Assembly (NCBI GenBank): GCA_002365175.1
Contig: DEZK01000018.1
Span: forward strand, 1-64,000
Source: Raskinella chloraquaticus (SeqCode)
GTDB lineage: Bacteria; Pseudomonadota; Alphaproteobacteria; Rhizobiales; UBA4765
Length of the DNA: 64,000 nt
Direction: 5' to 3'
Below are positions 52,356 to 62,434 of this stretch, in pieces. Positions within the stretch are counted from its first letter, which is position 1. Each line of letters opens with the position of its first letter. Under the pieces are notes generated by a model. The model was not told where the DNA came from and did not search any database. It was given only the letters and a program-made list of their open reading frames with translations. A program made the position numbers and the translations under genes.

Positions 52356-53273
52356 TCAGCGCGCCGGCAGAAAGGGCTGACCGAGACAGGCCGGCGCCCG
52401 CGACGATCCGCGCGGCAGTCGGGACAGGGCGAACAGGACGATGATCGTCGTCAGATAAGGCAGCGCCGCCAGCGCCTGCGCCGGCACGCCGAGGCCGAAG
52501 CCCTGCGCGTGAAGTTGCAGGATGCTGACGCCGCCGAAAAGATAGGCGCCGATCACCGCACGCCCGGCACGCCAGGACGCAAAGACGACAATGGCCAGCG
52601 CAATCCACCCTCGCCCCGCCGTCATTCCGGGCGTCCAGAACGGGGTGTAGACGAGCGACAGGTAGGCGCCGGCAAGCCCGGCACAGGCGCCGCCGAAAAG
52701 AATGGCCAGCAGCCTCACCTGGCGCACATTGTGGCCAAGCGCATGGGCCGAATGATGGTTCTCGCCAACCGCCCGCAGGACAAGGCCGGCGCGCGTTCGG
52801 CCAATGATGAGCGCAACCGCCAAGGCCAGCGCGAAGGCGATGTAAACCAGAGGGTCCTGGCCAAAGATCACGCGGCCGAAAAACGGCAGATCGCTGAGAT
52901 AGGGAAGATAAAGATGCGCCATCGCCTCGCGCTTGGCGCCGACAAACGGAAAGCCGACGAGGCCGGATAATCCCAGCCCGAAAATCGTCAATGCCAGCCC
53001 GGATGCCACCTGATTGGCAGCAAGCCCCAGCACGAGCGCGGCAAACAGCAGCGACATCGCCATGCCGGCGAAGAGCCCGGCCATGACGCCAAGGAGGGAT
53101 GAACCGGTGAGGATCGCCACGGCAAAACCGGTCGCCGCCCCCATGATCATCATCCCCTCGACCCCGAGATTGAGGACGCCGGAGCGCTCGACCACCACTT
53201 CGCCGATGGCAGCCAGCAATAGCGGCGTGGCGGCGGTGATGATGGTGAGCAGGATCGCTTCAAAGATCATCAT
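52356..53273 (-). CDS. Nucleoside/purine ABC transporter permease 2
   Basis: 305-aa, about eight-TM permease of the BmpA-associated (nupC/YufQ-like) family. Typical features are PLLLAAIGEVVVERSGVLNLGVEGMM and GRTRAGLVLRAVGENHHSAHALGHNV, the coupling-loop region. It overlaps permease 1 by four bases. Last gene of the leftward purine operon. Confidence 0.88.
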   Translation of the reverse strand: MMIFEAILLTIITAATPLLLAAIGEVVVERSGVLNLGVEGMMIMGAATGFAVAILTGSSLLGVMAGLFAGMAMSLLFAALVLGLAANQVASGLALTIFGLGLSGLVGFPFVGAKREAMAHLYLPYLSDLPFFGRVIFGQDPLVYIAFALALAVALIIGRTRAGLVLRAVGENHHSAHALGHNVRQVRLLAILFGGACAGLAGAYLSLVYTPFWTPGMTAGRGWIALAIVVFASWRAGRAVIGAYLFGGVSILQLHAQGFGLGVPAQALAALPYLTTIIVLFALSRLPRGSSRAPACLGQPFLPAR

Positions 53274-54346
53274 GCGGGAGCCCCTTCACGCGTGACCCTG
53301 AGCCGGTAGAGAATGAGCGTATCGCAGGCAAGCACGAAAAACAGCAGCAAGCCCTGAAACACGCGCGTCACATCAAGCGGCAGGCGCAGCGCAATCTGTG
53401 CGTTCTCGCCACCAATGAAGGTGAGCGCCAGAAAGAAGCCGGCGATGAGAATGCCGAACGGATTAAGCCTCCCGAGGAAGGCGACGATGATGGCAGTGAA
53501 GCCATAGCCGGGCGAGATGGTAGGCTGGAGATTTCCGATCGGTCCCGCCACTTCGATGATGCCGGCGAGCCCGGCAAGAGCACCCGACAGCGCAAAGACA
53601 AAAAGCGTCAGGCGCTTGTCGTCAAAGCCGCCGAAGCGGGCAGCGCGCGGCGCTTCACCGACGAGGCGGATTTCAAAGCCCTTGAGCGTGCGTGCCAGCA
53701 TGAAGGCAAGCAGCGCAACGGCAAGCAGCATAAGAAAAAAACCGGGATGGAGCCGCCCTGTCTCACTGAGGCCCGGCAATCGCGCTTCAAGACCGAAACT
53801 GACGGAGGTCGGAAAATTGAAACCCTTGGGATCGCGCCACGGCCCGCGGACCAGATAGTCGAGCAGCAGATCGGCCACATAGACCAGCATCAGACTGGTC
53901 AAGATTTCCGACACTCCGAAGCGCGCCTTCAAGACCGCCGGTATAAGCCCGTAGGCAGCGCCCCCAAGCACACCCGCCGCAAGCATCAGCCAGACGATAT
54001 AACTGCCATGTCCTTGTCCGTGGGTGGCAATAGCCACCGCACTCCCCGCCACTGCACCCATGACAAGCTGGCCTTCGGCGCCGATATTCCAATTGTTGGA
54101 GAGATAGCAGGGCGCAAGCCCAAGGGCGATGAGGATGAGCGGGGCTGCTTTGACGGTCAGTTCCTCGAGTGCCCACAGATCGGCAAGCGGCGACAGGAAA
54201 TAGACAGTGAGTGCGGCAAGCGGGGGTATGCCGATCAGCGAGAAAAGGAGGGCGCCAAAGACGAGCGTCAGCACCACCGCAAGGATCGGCGAAGCCAGGC
54301 TCGCCCACATCCCGGCCTGCGTCCGGCGCTCAAGCGTGAGGCGCAT
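53270..54346 (-). CDS. Nucleoside/purine ABC transporter permease 1
   Basis: 358-aa polytopic permease of the YufP type. LAPCYLSNNWNIGAEGQLVMGAVAGS and GFEIRLVGEAPRAARFGGFDDKRLTLF mark the family coupling loop. It overlaps the ATPase gene by 17 bases. Together with the next gene it would form the membrane channel. Confidence 0.88.
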   Translation of the reverse strand: MRLTLERRTQAGMWASLASPILAVVLTLVFGALLFSLIGIPPLAALTVYFLSPLADLWALEELTVKAAPLILIALGLAPCYLSNNWNIGAEGQLVMGAVAGSAVAIATHGQGHGSYIVWLMLAAGVLGGAAYGLIPAVLKARFGVSEILTSLMLVYVADLLLDYLVRGPWRDPKGFNFPTSVSFGLEARLPGLSETGRLHPGFFLMLLAVALLAFMLARTLKGFEIRLVGEAPRAARFGGFDDKRLTLFVFALSGALAGLAGIIEVAGPIGNLQPTISPGYGFTAIIVAFLGRLNPFGILIAGFFLALTFIGGENAQIALRLPLDVTRVFQGLLLFFVLACDTLILYRLRVTREGAPA

Positions 54347-55883
54347 GGGCTACCTCCCGCATCGCTTCACCCATCATCAGGCCAATGCTTTCGCGTGTCT
54401 GCTGGCCACGCGGCAGGGCAGGGCTCAGACGCCCGCGTGACAACACGGCGATCCGGTCACTGAGTTCGAAGAGTTCATCAAGGTCCTGACTGATGACGAG
54501 GACTGCGCCGCTTTGCTCGGCAAGATCAACCAGGGATTGCCGCAGAAACGCCGCTGCACCCGCATCCACACCCCAGGTGGGTTGTGCAACGATCACCAGC
54601 CGGGGTGCTCCCATGATATCGCGGCCGACGATGAATTTCTGCAGATTTCCTCCCGACAAGGCGCGCGCCGGCGGATCGATTTCACCAGCACGGACATCGA
54701 AGCGTTGGCGGATCGCCGCGAGGCAATCGCGCAGCGCAGCGCGGTCGAGAACACCCCTGCGGACAAATCCTTGTTTGCCATGTTGCGAGACAAGGACATT
54801 TTCGGACAAGGTGAAGCCAGGGGCTGCGCCATGCCCCAAGCGCTCCTCGGGGATAAAGGCCGCCCCAAGTTCTCGCCTCGCGACAATACCTTTCGCGCCC
54901 ACTGCCTGCCCATCGATGCAGACGGTCTCGGGCAGGCTTGATACCTCGCCACTGAGGGCTGAAAAAAGTTCGTCCTGCCCATTGCCGGCAACACCGGCTA
55001 TGCCCACGATCTCACCCGCGCGCACGCTGAAACTGACATCGACAAGGCTCGTGCCATGAGGGTCAGGCGACGCAAGGTTCAACTGCCTCACACCCAGACG
55101 CTCCGCGCCATCCCCGCGATGCGGCTTTACCTGCACATCGTGGATGTCTTCCCCCACCATCATCCGCGCCAGCGAAGCCGCGCTTTCCCGCGATGGATCA
55201 CAGCTCGCCACCTTGCGCCCATGGCGAAGGACGGTGGCGCTGCGGCACAACACGCGGACTTCCTCAAGCTTGTGGGAAATATAAAGGACAGAGCGTCCTT
55301 CGCCACGGATGGCTTCAAGTGTGCGGAAGAGTCCGCTTGTTTCGGTGGGGCTCAACACCGATGTCGGCTCATCAAGGATCAGCAGTTTCGGATTTTGCAT
55401 CAGGCAGCGCACGATCTCGATGCGCTGGCGCTCGCCAACCGATAGACGCCACACCTCGCGCCCCGGCTCAAGATCAAGCCCATATTCACGTGATACACGA
55501 TAGACCCGCTCGCTCAGCGCCGCCACTGGTTCAGGTGGCAACGCCAGCGCCACGTTCTCGACAACCGACAACGTGTCAAACAGCGAGAAATGCTGAAACA
55601 CCATGGCAATGCCATGGTGGCGTGCCTCGGCCGGGCCGGAAAGAACAAGCGGTGCGCCCTGCCAGATGATCTGGCCGCTGTCAGGCGCGATCAACCCGTA
55701 GAGAATCTTGACCAGCGTTGATTTGCCGGCTCCGTTCTCGCCCAGCAGCGCATGAATTTCACCCGGCCTGATCGCCAGATCGATGGCATCATTGGCAAGC
55801 AGGCTGCCGTAGCGCTTGGAGATGGCGCTTGCCGCCAGAAGCGGCTGATCACCCGAGTCTTGTGTGCCCACGCCCGTCATCAA
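54330..55883 (-). CDS. Nucleoside/purine ABC transporter ATPase (two nucleotide-binding domains)
   Basis: 517 aa with two NBDs as in BmpA/RbsA-type sugar and nucleoside importers. The first has Walker A GENGAGKSTLVK, signature LSVGERQRIEI and Walker B LLILDEPTSVL. The second has a degenerate P-loop (GVAGNGQDELFSAL) and signature LSGGNLQKFIVGRD. Degenerate second sites are usual in this class. It overlaps the deaminase gene by four bases. Confidence 0.92.
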   Translation of the reverse strand: MMTGVGTQDSGDQPLLAASAISKRYGSLLANDAIDLAIRPGEIHALLGENGAGKSTLVKILYGLIAPDSGQIIWQGAPLVLSGPAEARHHGIAMVFQHFSLFDTLSVVENVALALPPEPVAALSERVYRVSREYGLDLEPGREVWRLSVGERQRIEIVRCLMQNPKLLILDEPTSVLSPTETSGLFRTLEAIRGEGRSVLYISHKLEEVRVLCRSATVLRHGRKVASCDPSRESAASLARMMVGEDIHDVQVKPHRGDGAERLGVRQLNLASPDPHGTSLVDVSFSVRAGEIVGIAGVAGNGQDELFSALSGEVSSLPETVCIDGQAVGAKGIVARRELGAAFIPEERLGHGAAPGFTLSENVLVSQHGKQGFVRRGVLDRAALRDCLAAIRQRFDVRAGEIDPPARALSGGNLQKFIVGRDIMGAPRLVIVAQPTWGVDAGAAAFLRQSLVDLAEQSGAVLVISQDLDELFELSDRIAVLSRGRLSPALPRGQQTRESIGLMMGEAMREVAHAPHA

Positions 55884-56356
55884 TAGTCGACCCGGTCCGG
55901 TTTGGCGTGCCAGGCAGCAAACACATCGACCGCTTCCTGCAACGGCAGGTGGAGGGTCGGTAGCGCGCGTGCCGCAACAGGCTTGGGGATTTCATCATAG
56001 AGATAGGCATCGTCAAATCCAACCTTCGCCGCATCGACCCGGTCGGCGGCAAAAACAATCCGCCCCACCCGCGCCCAATAAGCTGCCGCCAGACACATCG
56101 GGCAGGGCTCACAGCTTGAATAAAGGGTTGCGCCCTGGAGCTGGAACGATGACACCGCTTCGCACGCCTTGCGAATGGCCCGCACCTCGGCATGCGCGGT
56201 CGGATCATTGCTTGAGGTCACCTCGTTCCAGCCTTCCGCCAGAACTTTTCCCTCGCGCACCACCAGCGCGCCAAACGGTCCGCCGGCATTGGCAAGCATC
56301 CGCGTGCGGCTGAGATCCACCGCACGCAGCAGGAAAGTCCGGTCATCGAGGCTCAT
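55880..56356 (-). CDS. Guanine deaminase, CDA-fold (GuaD type)
   Basis: 158 aa. Zn ligands are in NDPTAHAEVRAIRKAC (H, with catalytic E) and SSCEPCPMC (two Cys). The run VGFDDAYLYDEIPKP matches, from memory, the B. subtilis guanine deaminase rather than cytidine or tRNA deaminases. It would convert guanine to xanthine for XdhAB. Overlaps both neighbours by four bases. Confidence 0.85.
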   Translation of the reverse strand: MSLDDRTFLLRAVDLSRTRMLANAGGPFGALVVREGKVLAEGWNEVTSSNDPTAHAEVRAIRKACEAVSSFQLQGATLYSSCEPCPMCLAAAYWARVGRIVFAADRVDAAKVGFDDAYLYDEIPKPVAARALPTLHLPLQEAVDVFAAWHAKPDRVDY

Positions 56357-57237
56357 GACTGATGTTCCACTTGGAGGGTAAAATCGGGCAGCGTCCGGGA
56401 GGCAGCACCGTCATCACCAACGGCGGCTTGCCGGGCCTCGTGCTGCTGCAGAAGCTGCAAGGCGATGCCGGCTGCGATAACCGCCGGGGACTTGCTGCGC
56501 AGGCCGCCAACACCGATCGGACAGGTGAGCGCACCGATCTGCGATGGCGAAAGCCCGGCGGCTGTCAGCCTGTGGCAAAAGCGCGCCCGCTTGCTCGCCG
56601 AGCCGATGAGACCGACAAATGCAAGATCATGCCGCGACAGCGCCCGGTGCACGATACGCAGATCAAGCGCGTGGTCATGCGTCATGACGACAACGAGGCC
56701 GCCCGGCGCAATCGCCGCAACAGCCGTGTCGATATCGCCCAACCGGCTGCAAACCGTATGTTCCGGAACATGACTTGGAAACGCTCCGTCGCGCCCGTCC
56801 ACCCAGCGCACGTGAAACGGCAGCGGCGCCAGCGCCAGAACCAATGCTCGCCCGATATGGCCAGCCCCGAACACCGCCACCTGACCATGCCTTGCGCTCG
56901 CTGCGGCCGCACGCTGTTGTATCGTCGCCTGATCATGTTGGTCGAAGATGGCGATCCGCACCCTCACGCGCCCGCCGCAACACTGCCCGAGATCAGGCCC
57001 CAGTACATAGTCGCTCTCGCCCAGCCTTTGCTCACTGGCCAGAAGTCGATGCGCGTCAGCCAGCACCTGCCACTCGAGCGCACCGCCGCCGATCGTGCCG
57101 CTGAACACACCGTCTTCGCGGACCGCCATCACTGTGCCAACCTCGCGCGGAGCCGATCCTTCGACCCGGACGATTTCCACCATCGCCGCCCGGCCATGAC
57201 TGTCGATGAACGCGCCGCAGGCTGCCCAGGGTGTCAT
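56353..57237 (-). CDS. xdhC: Xanthine dehydrogenase accessory protein XdhC
   Basis: 294-aa chaperone that inserts the sulfurated molybdenum cofactor into XdhB. It has the N-terminal XdhC/CoxI motif VRVEGSAPREVGTVMAV, the TIGGGALEWQV strand and a C-terminal Rossmann fold (QVAVFGAGHIGRALV). It is coupled by ATGA overlaps to xdhB and to the deaminase gene. Confidence 0.92.
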   Translation of the reverse strand: MTPWAACGAFIDSHGRAAMVEIVRVEGSAPREVGTVMAVREDGVFSGTIGGGALEWQVLADAHRLLASEQRLGESDYVLGPDLGQCCGGRVRVRIAIFDQHDQATIQQRAAAASARHGQVAVFGAGHIGRALVLALAPLPFHVRWVDGRDGAFPSHVPEHTVCSRLGDIDTAVAAIAPGGLVVVMTHDHALDLRIVHRALSRHDLAFVGLIGSASKRARFCHRLTAAGLSPSQIGALTCPIGVGGLRSKSPAVIAAGIALQLLQQHEARQAAVGDDGAASRTLPDFTLQVEHQS

Positions 57238-59573
57238 GGCCGCTCACCGCCCGGATGCCTGATCGCCTTGATGGCCGCCAGAATAGCCTCGGGGGTTGCC
57301 GGGGCGTGCAGCCCCACCTGCTCGCCCGGCGCTACCGCGTGAATGGCATCGGCAATTGCCGACCACACGGAAATCGCCAGCATGAGCGGCGGTTCGCCAA
57401 CTGCCTTGGAGCGATAGATCGTCTCCCGCCGGTTGGGGCTTTGCCACAGGGCGACACGAAAATCCTCCGGCACATCGGATGCCACCGGTATCTTGTAGGT
57501 CGATGGTGCATGGGTGCGCAGGCGCCCCGCCTCGTCGAACACCAGCTCCTCGGTCGTCAGCCAGCCCATGCCCTGCACGAAGCCGCCCTCGATCTGGCCG
57601 ATATCGATGGCGGGGTTAAGCGAAGCGCCAACATCATGCAGAATATCGATGCGCCTCACTTGCATCTCGCCCGTGGTGGTATCTATTTCAACCTCGCTGC
57701 AGGCAGCCCCATAGGCGAAGTAATAGAACGGCCGGCCGCTTTTGGCGGCACGATCCCAATGAATGTCCGGCGTCCGGTAAAAGCCGGTCGATGACAGGGA
57801 AATACGCGCCCGGACCGCTTCCCTCACCACGTCGCCAAAGGACAGGCGCTCAGTGCCGATCACCACCTGCCCGTCAACGAAGCGAATGTCAGGGGCCGGC
57901 ACCTGGTAGCGCTCGCTACAAAAATCCACCAGCCGCGCCTTGATGGTGCGCGCCGCCTCACGGGCAGCCATAGCGTTGAGATCACTGCCGGCAGACGCAG
58001 CCGTTGGCCCGGTATTGGGCACCTTCGCAGTCGTTGTCGCCGTTATCCTGATCGCCTCAAGCGGCAGCGCGAATTCATCTGCCACCACCTGCGCCACCTT
58101 GATGTAGAGGCCCTGCCCCATCTCGGTGCCACCATGATTAAGCGCCACCGATCCGTCGGCATAGATGTGGACCAGCGCGCCCGCCTGATTGAGGTGAATG
58201 AGGGTGAACGAGATACCGAATTTGACCGGCGTCAACGCCAGCCCGCGCTTCAGCACCGGCGAGGCCGTATTGTAGGCGCTGATCGCGCTACGACGCTGGC
58301 GGTAATCGCTGGAGCGCTCGAGTGCCTCCACGAGCTCTGGCAGGATATTGTCGTCAATGTCCATACCATAGGGCGTCGTGAGCCCCATCACGCCGTAGAG
58401 ATTGCGCTTGCGGATGTCGAGCGGATCACAGCCTAGATGCCAGGCAATCGCGTCAATGACACGTTCGACTGCCACCATGCCCTGCGGGCCACCAAAACCG
58501 CGGAACGCCGTATTGGACACCGTATTGGTACGCAGCCTGGCCGAGACAAGATCGCAAGCCGGCAGGTAATAGGCGTTGTCGGCATGAAAAAGCGTGCGAT
58601 CGCAAACGCCAAGCGACAAGTCGGCTGAATAGCCGCAACGCATGGCAAAGTGCGAGGCAAGCACGCCGATCCGTCCCTCGCCGTCAAAACCCACCTCATA
58701 GTCGACGAGGCAGTCATGGCGCTTGCCGGTCAGCATCATGTCATCGTCGCGATCAAGCCTGAGCTTGCAGGCAGCGCCCATATGGCGCGCCGCGATGGCT
58801 GCAATCGCCGCCCACTGGCTCGCCTGACTTTCCTTGCCGCCAAAGCCGCCACCCATGCGCCTGACTTCACACTGCACAGCATGCGAGGCAACGCCAAGCG
58901 CACGCGCGACGATATGCTGCACTTCGCTGGGGTGCTGGGTGGAGGAATGAACCAGCATGTCGCCGCCTTCGCCTGGAATGGCGAGAGCTGCCTGGCCTTC
59001 GAGATAGAAATGCTCCTGACCGCCAATGGCGATGCGCCCGTTGAGACGATGCGCCGCCGCAGCAAAGCCGGCCGTCACATCGCCGCGCTGGAAGGCGTAA
59101 TCGGGCATCAGCCGCGCATCAGCAGCCAAAGCAGCCGCAGCCTCAACAAGAGGCACCTCAGACGCGATGTCGATCAGCGCGCGTCGCGCCGCCTGCCGCG
59201 CCAGAAGATGGCTGGTGGCGATCACTGCGCCCACCACCTGCCCGTGGAACGAAATTGTCTCGCTCGCAAAAATCGGATCGACATCAAAATCAACCGGCGA
59301 GCAATCATTGCACCCAGGAACATCGCCAGCCATCAATACGGCGACAACGCCCTCACTGGCCCGCACCTCTTCCACGTCAAGTGATAGCAGCCGCCCGCGC
59401 GCGCTCGTCGCCATGATCGGCGCCACATGAAACGTCACTGCCGGCTCGGGCAGGTCATCAATGTAAAGCGCCTTGCCGCTGACATGACCGCGCGCGCTGT
59501 CATGGGCAATCGCCTGCCCGACGACCGAGCCGCTATCTGTTTCACCGAGTTTTGAGCGCGCGGAAAAATTCAT
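57234..59573 (-). CDS. xdhB: Xanthine dehydrogenase, molybdopterin-binding subunit
   Basis: 779 aa. Features of the large subunit are KALYIDDLPEP, GGGFGGKESQ (molybdopterin contact), AFRGFGGPQGM and, near the C-terminus, SKAVGEPPLMLA with the catalytic Glu. It lacks Fe-S and FAD domains, which are supplied by XdhA. It needs the cofactor made by MoaDE and inserted by XdhC. Confidence 0.95.
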   Translation of the reverse strand: MNFSARSKLGETDSGSVVGQAIAHDSARGHVSGKALYIDDLPEPAVTFHVAPIMATSARGRLLSLDVEEVRASEGVVAVLMAGDVPGCNDCSPVDFDVDPIFASETISFHGQVVGAVIATSHLLARQAARRALIDIASEVPLVEAAAALAADARLMPDYAFQRGDVTAGFAAAAHRLNGRIAIGGQEHFYLEGQAALAIPGEGGDMLVHSSTQHPSEVQHIVARALGVASHAVQCEVRRMGGGFGGKESQASQWAAIAAIAARHMGAACKLRLDRDDDMMLTGKRHDCLVDYEVGFDGEGRIGVLASHFAMRCGYSADLSLGVCDRTLFHADNAYYLPACDLVSARLRTNTVSNTAFRGFGGPQGMVAVERVIDAIAWHLGCDPLDIRKRNLYGVMGLTTPYGMDIDDNILPELVEALERSSDYRQRRSAISAYNTASPVLKRGLALTPVKFGISFTLIHLNQAGALVHIYADGSVALNHGGTEMGQGLYIKVAQVVADEFALPLEAIRITATTTAKVPNTGPTAASAGSDLNAMAAREAARTIKARLVDFCSERYQVPAPDIRFVDGQVVIGTERLSFGDVVREAVRARISLSSTGFYRTPDIHWDRAAKSGRPFYYFAYGAACSEVEIDTTTGEMQVRRIDILHDVGASLNPAIDIGQIEGGFVQGMGWLTTEELVFDEAGRLRTHAPSTYKIPVASDVPEDFRVALWQSPNRRETIYRSKAVGEPPLMLAISVWSAIADAIHAVAPGEQVGLHAPATPEAILAAIKAIRHPGGERP

Positions 59574-61066
59574 GCCGGCGCCTCCGCGCGGCGCGGCCCG
59601 TCACGGCGCCCGATCAGACGATCACTGTCACCGCGTCGTCCCGCCATCTCATCGAGTGCCCGCAGCAGCAACGCCTTCGCCACATCGAGGCGATAGGCAG
59701 CACTGGCGCGCATGTCGCTGAGCGGCAAGAAGTCCTGCGCCAGCCTGTCCGCGCCGGCTCGCAAACCCTGCTCATCATCGAGGCTCAGGCCGGTCAATGC
59801 CTGCTCGGCAGCCGCCGCGCGCTGCGGCACGCCAGCCATGCCTCCGTACGCGAACCGCGCGCCGGCGATCCGCCCATTCGCGATCGTGACGTGGAACGCC
59901 CCCATCACGGCGGATATATCCTCATCCACGCGCTTGCTGACCTTGAAGCAGCGGAACCGTTCATCAGGCGACAAGCGGGGAATGGTAATGGCGGTCAGGA
60001 TTTCCCCAGGCGCACGATCCTGCCGGCCATAGGCGACAAAAAAGCGTTCAAGCGGTAATCGCCTGACAATATCACCCAATTGCAGTTCGATAGTGGCGCC
60101 AAGGGCGATCAGCGCCGGCGCAAGATCTCCGATCGGCGAGCCATTGGCGATATTGCCGCCAATCGTTGCGCTATTGCGAATTTGCGTTGACGCAAAGCGC
60201 TGCATCAACGCGCCAAGATCAGGGTCGATGGCAGCCAGATGCGCCCATGCCTCGCCCAGCCGCACGCAAGCGCCCATCCGCAGCCCATCGCCATCCGCCG
60301 CGATGCCGCGCATGTCCTCGATACGTCCGAGCCAGATGATGCGACGAAGCGGTTGCAACCGCTTGGTGACCCATAATCCGACATCGCTGGCGCCGGCCAA
60401 CAGCGTGGCAGTCGGAACACGAGATGCAAGAGCAGTCGCGCTGGCAAGTGTGGCGGGCGCCGCGAAGAACTGCGCCTCATCACCCGCCATCACGTCGACG
60501 CCGTCGTCAAGTGCTGCCAGCGCGGCTATGACATCTCCGGTTGCGGCCGTGAACTGGTCGTGCATCGACTGACTGCAAAGCTCCATGGCCGCATCGACAA
60601 TCGGACGATAGCCGGTGCAGCGGCACAGATTGCCAGCCAGCCGCTCATTGATCGCCTCGCGCGTCAGCGGCAACGGCTTGTCATGAGTGAGCGCCAGCAG
60701 GCTCATGACAATTCCAGGCGTGCAGAAGCCGCATTGCGAGCCATGATGCGTCACCATCGCGCTCTGCACCGGGTGAAGCGTGCCGCCCCGCGCCAGGTCC
60801 TCAACCGTGATCAGCTCCGCCCCGTCGACCTGGCCAAGCAGGGTGATGCAGGCATTGACCGCACGGCGCACCAGCCGCCCCTGTTCGAGCCGCCCGAGCA
60901 CCACCGTGCAGGCGCCGCAATCGCCCTCATTACACCCTTCCTTGGTTCCGGTCAGGCGCTGCTGGACGCGCAACCAGTCAAGGAGCGTGATGTCAGGGTG
61001 CGGCAGGTGGCAGGCCACCGCCCGACCACGATGGAGGAAACGGATCTCGTTGCGCATTCCGCTCAT
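59570..61066 (-). CDS. xdhA: Xanthine dehydrogenase, Fe-S/FAD small subunit
   Basis: 498 aa. Two [2Fe-2S] domains are present: the plant-type cluster GTKEGCNEGDCGACTVV and the all-helical one QCGFCTPGIVMS with CRCTGYRPI. An FAD-binding domain follows (LLAGASDVGLWVTK, TIGGNIANGSPIGDLAPALIALGA). Start set at ATG 61066, which overlaps the puuD stop (ATGA); the frame to 61081 also runs. Confidence 0.95.
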   Translation of the reverse strand: MSGMRNEIRFLHRGRAVACHLPHPDITLLDWLRVQQRLTGTKEGCNEGDCGACTVVLGRLEQGRLVRRAVNACITLLGQVDGAELITVEDLARGGTLHPVQSAMVTHHGSQCGFCTPGIVMSLLALTHDKPLPLTREAINERLAGNLCRCTGYRPIVDAAMELCSQSMHDQFTAATGDVIAALAALDDGVDVMAGDEAQFFAAPATLASATALASRVPTATLLAGASDVGLWVTKRLQPLRRIIWLGRIEDMRGIAADGDGLRMGACVRLGEAWAHLAAIDPDLGALMQRFASTQIRNSATIGGNIANGSPIGDLAPALIALGATIELQLGDIVRRLPLERFFVAYGRQDRAPGEILTAITIPRLSPDERFRCFKVSKRVDEDISAVMGAFHVTIANGRIAGARFAYGGMAGVPQRAAAAEQALTGLSLDDEQGLRAGADRLAQDFLPLSDMRASAAYRLDVAKALLLRALDEMAGRRGDSDRLIGRRDGPRRAEAPA

Positions 61067-62274
61067 CGGCTGGCGATCCACGCCGCCAGCATCTGCCGCT
61101 CCTCGGCCGTCACCTCGCTGATATTGTTCGGCGGCATGGCGCGCGTGAGCACGCTTTGCACATAAATCTGCCGGGCGTGCCGGGCAATCTCCGCCGGCGT
61201 ATCAAGGCGCACCGCCTTGGGCGCCACGACCATCCCCGGCCATAAGGGCTCGGCGCCGTGACACATGGCGCAACGGGTCTGGATGATGGACACCGCCTCG
61301 ATGAAAAGCGGGTTTTGCTCTTCATCGGCGCCCGCCCGCTCATTGCTTGCCGCTTTCAATGGCCCGGCCAGGCTGAGCGCAATCGCCATCGCCATCGCCA
61401 TCCCCGCCACGCCCCATGCCCACCAGGGCTGCCGACGCCCGGCATGACCCTCATTGAAAAAATGGCGGATGGCCGTGCCGGCGAGAATCACAAAGCCTAC
61501 AACGAGCGCCGCATAGGGGGAGGAATAGCTGAGCGGTGAATGCGACGACAGCATCAGGAAGACAACGGGGAGCGTCAGGTAATTGTTATGCAGGCTGCGC
61601 TGTTTGGCTGCTTTTCCATAACTGGCATCAGGCACCCGGCCGGCCATGAGATTGGCGATGACGATGCGCTGGTTGGGGATGATGACATGCATCACCGACA
61701 GCGACATGATGGTACCGATCAGTGCGCCCGCATGGATGAAGGCGCCGCGCGGGCCGAATACCTGCTGGTAGCCATAGGCAGCCGCGACAAGCGCAACCAG
61801 TCCGATGAGGGCCAGCGCCGTGTCATTGCCACGCCACAATCGGCACAGGCGATCATAAATGACATAGCCGATGATAAGTGACCCGAAGCCGATCACCGCA
61901 GCCAGCCACGGGCTTATGCTGCGTACCGACGGGTCGATCAGGAACAGGTCTGCCTGCAGATAATAGATCCAGCCCAGCAGCGCCCAGCCCGAGAACAGCG
62001 TCGCATAGCTCTCCCATTTGAACCAGGTGAGGTGAGCGGGCAGTTCCGGCGGCGCCACATTATATTTCTGCATGCGGTAAAACCCGCCGCCATGCACCTG
62101 CCATGCTTCGCCTGATACGCCCTCCGGCAGGCCATCACGCTGGCGCAGGCTCAGATCAAGGGCGATGAAATAAAAGGACGAACCGATCCAGGCGATGCCG
62201 GCGATGACGTGCAGCCAGCGCAACAGCAAGCCACCCCATTCCAAAGTGATCGCCGTTGCCTGTTCCATCATCAC
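61063..62274 (-). CDS. puuD: Membrane-bound urate hydroxylase with cytochrome c domain
   Basis: 403 aa. The N-terminal part has about eight TM helices (LLLRWLHVIAGIAWIGSSFYFIALD, RMQKYNVAPPELPAHLTWFKWE...). A C-terminal c-type haem motif CAMCH (C335-C338-H339) with a nearby M in PGMVV completes it. PuuD oxidises urate to 5-hydroxyisourate using a cytochrome instead of O2 directly. First gene of the leftward chain; diverges from uraH. Confidence 0.93.
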   Translation of the reverse strand: MMMEQATAITLEWGGLLLRWLHVIAGIAWIGSSFYFIALDLSLRQRDGLPEGVSGEAWQVHGGGFYRMQKYNVAPPELPAHLTWFKWESYATLFSGWALLGWIYYLQADLFLIDPSVRSISPWLAAVIGFGSLIIGYVIYDRLCRLWRGNDTALALIGLVALVAAAYGYQQVFGPRGAFIHAGALIGTIMSLSVMHVIIPNQRIVIANLMAGRVPDASYGKAAKQRSLHNNYLTLPVVFLMLSSHSPLSYSSPYAALVVGFVILAGTAIRHFFNEGHAGRRQPWWAWGVAGMAMAMAIALSLAGPLKAASNERAGADEEQNPLFIEAVSIIQTRCAMCHGAEPLWPGMVVAPKAVRLDTPAEIARHARQIYVQSVLTRAMPPNNISEVTAEERQMLAAWIASR

Positions 62275-62434
62275 CGCCGCATCGCCAACGTCCGAAGGAC
62301 TGGAAGGTCATGATCCCATCTTTATGCCGGACAAGATCATTAGCAAGGCGGTCTGGCAGCTGTTCAAGAGAAGATTCTGTTTGAAATCCGCAAAATCCTC
62401 ACGCATGGAGACAGTCTGAGCACGGGAGCATCAC

